A DNA stretch of 7,316 nucleotides. Origin: JAABTL01 sp964465355. GTDB taxonomy: Bacteria; Deinococcota; Deinococci; Deinococcales; Trueperaceae. Location of the stretch: contig CAYXJZ010000124.1 in the NCBI GenBank assembly GCA_964465355.1, forward strand, positions 1 to 7,316, read 5' to 3'. Below the pieces are notes generated by a model. It was not told where the DNA came from, made no database searches, and saw only the letters and a program-made list of their open reading frames with translations. Both the position numbers and the translations under genes were made by a program. Shown here in pieces: positions 5,843 through 7,316 of the stretch (position 1 is the first letter of the stretch; each line of letters begins with the position of its first letter).

Positions 5843-5880
5843 CCTTCCCATCTTGGTCCTTCCGCATGATCCAAGCATGG
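5843..5880. promoter_or_regulatory. Candidate MocR operator in the divergent intergenic region
   Basis: The 78 bases between the MocR and AhpD-like start codons contain CCATCTTGG (5848-5856) facing CCAAGCATGG (5871-5880). This is an inverted repeat perfect except for one missing base, with 14 bases between arms. Overlapping it are direct repeats CCTTCCCAT (5843-5851) and CCTTCCGCAT (5858-5867), 15 bp apart. MocR regulators are known to use direct and/or inverted repeats in such divergent regions. No convincing -35/-10 pair was found on either strand. The assignment is inference. Confidence 0.4.
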
Positions 5881-5908
5881 TGCAGATTGGTGACTGAAGG
5901 AGTACCGC

Positions 5909-6331
5909 ATGCGACCCAACCCCTACAAGACGTCACCCGCCGGGCTCGAAGCCCTGAACGCGCTCGACGCCCACGCCAGCGCTGTGGAGCTGGAAGCCTC
6001 GCTGGTCGAGCTAGCGCGCCTCAGGGCCTCGCAGATCAACGGCTGCGTGTACTGCATCGGCCTGCACAGCGCTGGTGCACAGGAGGCCGGCGTCCCCCTC
6101 GAGAAGCTGCAGCTGCTACCGGCCTGGCGACTGGCCGACGTCTTCAGCGACCGTGAGCGAGCCGCCCTCGCCTGGACCGAGGCCGTGACCCTGATCGCCG
6201 ACCGACGCGCGCCCGACGAGGCCTACCAGGAGGCGCGCCTGCACCTCAGCGAACGCGAGCTGGTCGACCTGGCCTACGTGCTCGTCGCCATCAACGCCTG
6301 GAACCGCATGCAGGTGGCGTTCCGCCTGTGA
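5909..6331 (+). CDS. AhpD-like / carboxymuconolactone decarboxylase family protein
   Basis: A 140-residue, mostly helical protein with the CxxC...H centre of the AhpD branch: NGCVYCIGLHSAGA, with Cys46, Cys49 and His53. Family members with this motif are typically alkylhydroperoxidase-like thiol proteins rather than true decarboxylases. LRASQINGC before the centre and INAWNRMQVAFR at the C-terminus are typical of the short, stand-alone members often annotated as carboxymuconolactone decarboxylase family protein. AAGGAG (5897-5902) lies six bases upstream of the ATG, which fixes the start. Its stop overlaps the start of the EamA gene by four bases, so the two form an operon. With a MocR regulator divergent, control by that regulator is likely. 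The substrate is unknown; a peroxide or thiol-redox role is inferred from the motif. Confidence 0.9.
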   Translation: MRPNPYKTSPAGLEALNALDAHASAVELEASLVELARLRASQINGCVYCIGLHSAGAQEAGVPLEKLQLLPAWRLADVFSDRERAALAWTEAVTLIADRRAPDEAYQEARLHLSERELVDLAYVLVAINAWNRMQVAFRL

Positions 6332-7251
6332 CGCGGGACGGACCCGTCTCGCTCTCGAGCCTGGCCCTGCTTGGCGCCATGGTGCTGTTGTGGGCCTCGG
6401 CCTTCCCCATGATCAAGCTGGCCTTGGAGGGCATGGCGCCCAGTCACCTGACGCTGCTGCGGCACCTCATCGCCTCGGCCGCCTTCCTGCCGTTGCTGCT
6501 GCTCAGCCGCAGCCGCCTATGGCCAAGGCGCGAGGACCTGTTCGGCTTCGTCGGCCTCGGCGTCATCGGCATCACCGTCTACCACTTGGCGATCAACTAC
6601 GGCGAGGTGCACGTCTCGGCCGGCGCGACCAGCCTGATCGTCGGCATCGCCCCGGCGCTCACCGCCCTGGTCGCCTGGTGGCTGGTGGGCGAGCGCATGC
6701 CACTGCTCGGCTGGGCGGGCTCGGCGGTGGCCATCGCCGGGGTGGCGCTGATCACGCTCGGTGAAGGCAGCGCCGGCCTCCATCCGGCTGCCGCCGTGGT
6801 GTTCTTGGCGCCGGTGTCTGCCGCCTTCTTCGCCGTCATGCAGCGCAGCTTCCTGAGGCGGTACCGCCCGCTGGAGGTCACCGCCTTCTTCACCTGGGGC
6901 GGCACGCTGCCGCTGCTCGTCTTCCTGCCTGGCCTGTTCACGGCGCTGCCTGGCCTGGAGACGGCCCCGCTCTGGGCCACGGCCTACCTCGGCGTGATGC
7001 CTTCCGCCATCGCCTACACCGCCTTCGCCATCGTGCTGGTCCGGGTCAGCGCGCCAACGGCCACCTCATTCCTCTACCTGATCCCGGTGGCCGCGCTGCT
7101 CATGTCCTGGTGGTGGCTTGGCGAGACACCGACCTGGCTCACCCTGGTCGGCGGCGTGGTGGCGGTGGCGGGGCTGCTGCTGATCCAGTGGGCGAAGCGG
7201 ACCGCCGTCAGCGCCGCGTCGGCGCCGGTCTTGCGTCCTCGGTCGCCCTGA
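6328..7251 (+). CDS. EamA/DMT-superfamily membrane transporter
   Basis: A 307-residue inner-membrane protein built of two EamA repeats, about ten membrane helices in all. Repeat 1 (about 12-143) starts LLGAMVLLWASAFP and ends VGERMPLLGW followed by a hydrophobic helix. Repeat 2 (about 153-287) ends LGETPTWLTLVGG with the equivalent helix. A short basic and proline-containing tail follows. The family exports or imports amino acids, metabolites or drugs; the substrate cannot be told here. I chose the GTG at 6328, which overlaps the previous stop as GTGA, with AGGTGG (6312-6317) ten bases upstream. The next ATG (6379) would cut into the first helix. Pairing with an AhpD-like protein under a MocR regulator suggests efflux or handling of an amine- or PLP-related compound; this is inference. 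Confidence 0.93.
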   Translation: MTRDGPVSLSSLALLGAMVLLWASAFPMIKLALEGMAPSHLTLLRHLIASAAFLPLLLLSRSRLWPRREDLFGFVGLGVIGITVYHLAINYGEVHVSAGATSLIVGIAPALTALVAWWLVGERMPLLGWAGSAVAIAGVALITLGEGSAGLHPAAAVVFLAPVSAAFFAVMQRSFLRRYRPLEVTAFFTWGGTLPLLVFLPGLFTALPGLETAPLWATAYLGVMPSAIAYTAFAIVLVRVSAPTATSFLYLIPVAALLMSWWWLGETPTWLTLVGGVVAVAGLLLIQWAKRTAVSAASAPVLRPRSP

Positions 7252-7263
7252 GTCTCGCTGTCG

Positions 7264-7316
7264 CTAGATGGCGCCTTCCCTAGCCAGCTCGTCCATGACC
7301 TGCAGCACGGCCGCCT
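7264..7316 (-). CDS. C-terminal end of an unidentified protein (5' part outside window)
   Basis: On the minus strand the last 16 codons read Ala-Ala-Val-Leu-Gln-Val-Met-Asp-Glu-Leu-Ala-Arg-Glu-Gly-Ala-Ile and end in TAG (7266-7264). Fourteen of the 16 third positions are G or C, and the peptide looks like an amphipathic C-terminal helix. It converges on the EamA gene with only 12 bases between the stop codons. The family cannot be assigned from so little sequence. Confidence 0.55.
   Translation of the reverse strand, partial: AAVLQVMDELAREGAI

Noticed and set aside
1..7316. Mobile elements, CRISPR arrays, toxin-antitoxin or defence genes
   Set aside because: No transposase, integrase, regularly spaced repeats or defence domains were seen; the recognised genes are transport, regulatory and redox-type genes.

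Overview
The window is a GC-rich, densely coded bacterial chromosomal segment. Coding codons end mostly in G or C, intergenic spaces are short, and translational coupling is common. The binding protein's signal peptide ends in Ser-Ala-Gln with no lipobox. That, together with the gene set, makes me think tentatively of a Deinococcota (Trueperaceae-like) genome, but this is inference; other high-GC phyla are possible. A run of exactly 100 Ns (3124-3223) marks an assembly gap, so this is probably a draft or metagenome contig.

Layout, left to right. (1) The last 20 codons of an unidentified + strand gene (1-63) face, tail to tail, a minus-strand lipoprotein gene (118-738) of unrecognised family, with a GC-rich inverted repeat between them. 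(2) A minus-strand ABC import operon of the phosphonate/phosphite/phosphate class is transcribed phnD -> phnC -> phnE -> phnE (4161 down to 832). The gap removes the 3' tip of phnD and the 5' end of phnC. An apparent single reading frame running through both genes is an artefact of the Ns. (3) Upstream of phnD lies a 184-base regulatory region with four degenerate 11-bp repeats resembling a Pho box, a possible -10 element, a 10-bp palindrome in the leader, and a strong hairpin ending the gene before it. (4) A minus-strand MocR/GntR transcription factor with an aminotransferase-like domain (4346-5830) is divergent from a + strand pair: an AhpD-like/carboxymuconolactone-decarboxylase-family protein (5909-6331) and, overlapping it by 4 bases, an EamA/DMT permease (6328-7251). 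The 78-base divergent region carries an imperfect dyad and direct repeats that may be the regulator's operator. (5) The right edge holds the last 16 codons of a minus-strand gene (7264-7316).

How the parts work together. The phn genes encode a complete-looking importer: periplasmic binding protein, ATPase and two non-identical permeases. No C-P lyase, phosphonatase or phosphite dehydrogenase is visible here, so the substrate is open. The repeat array suggests phosphate-starvation control. A second 11-bp-phased repeat, with a different core (TTTAAAC), precedes the lipoprotein gene directly downstream, which raises the possibility that the lipoprotein responds to the same stress. The MocR/AhpD-like/EamA set looks like a separate self-regulated module. 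I see no mobile elements, CRISPR arrays, tRNA or rRNA. Most of the window is recognisable; the less explained parts are the lipoprotein and the intergenic repeats.
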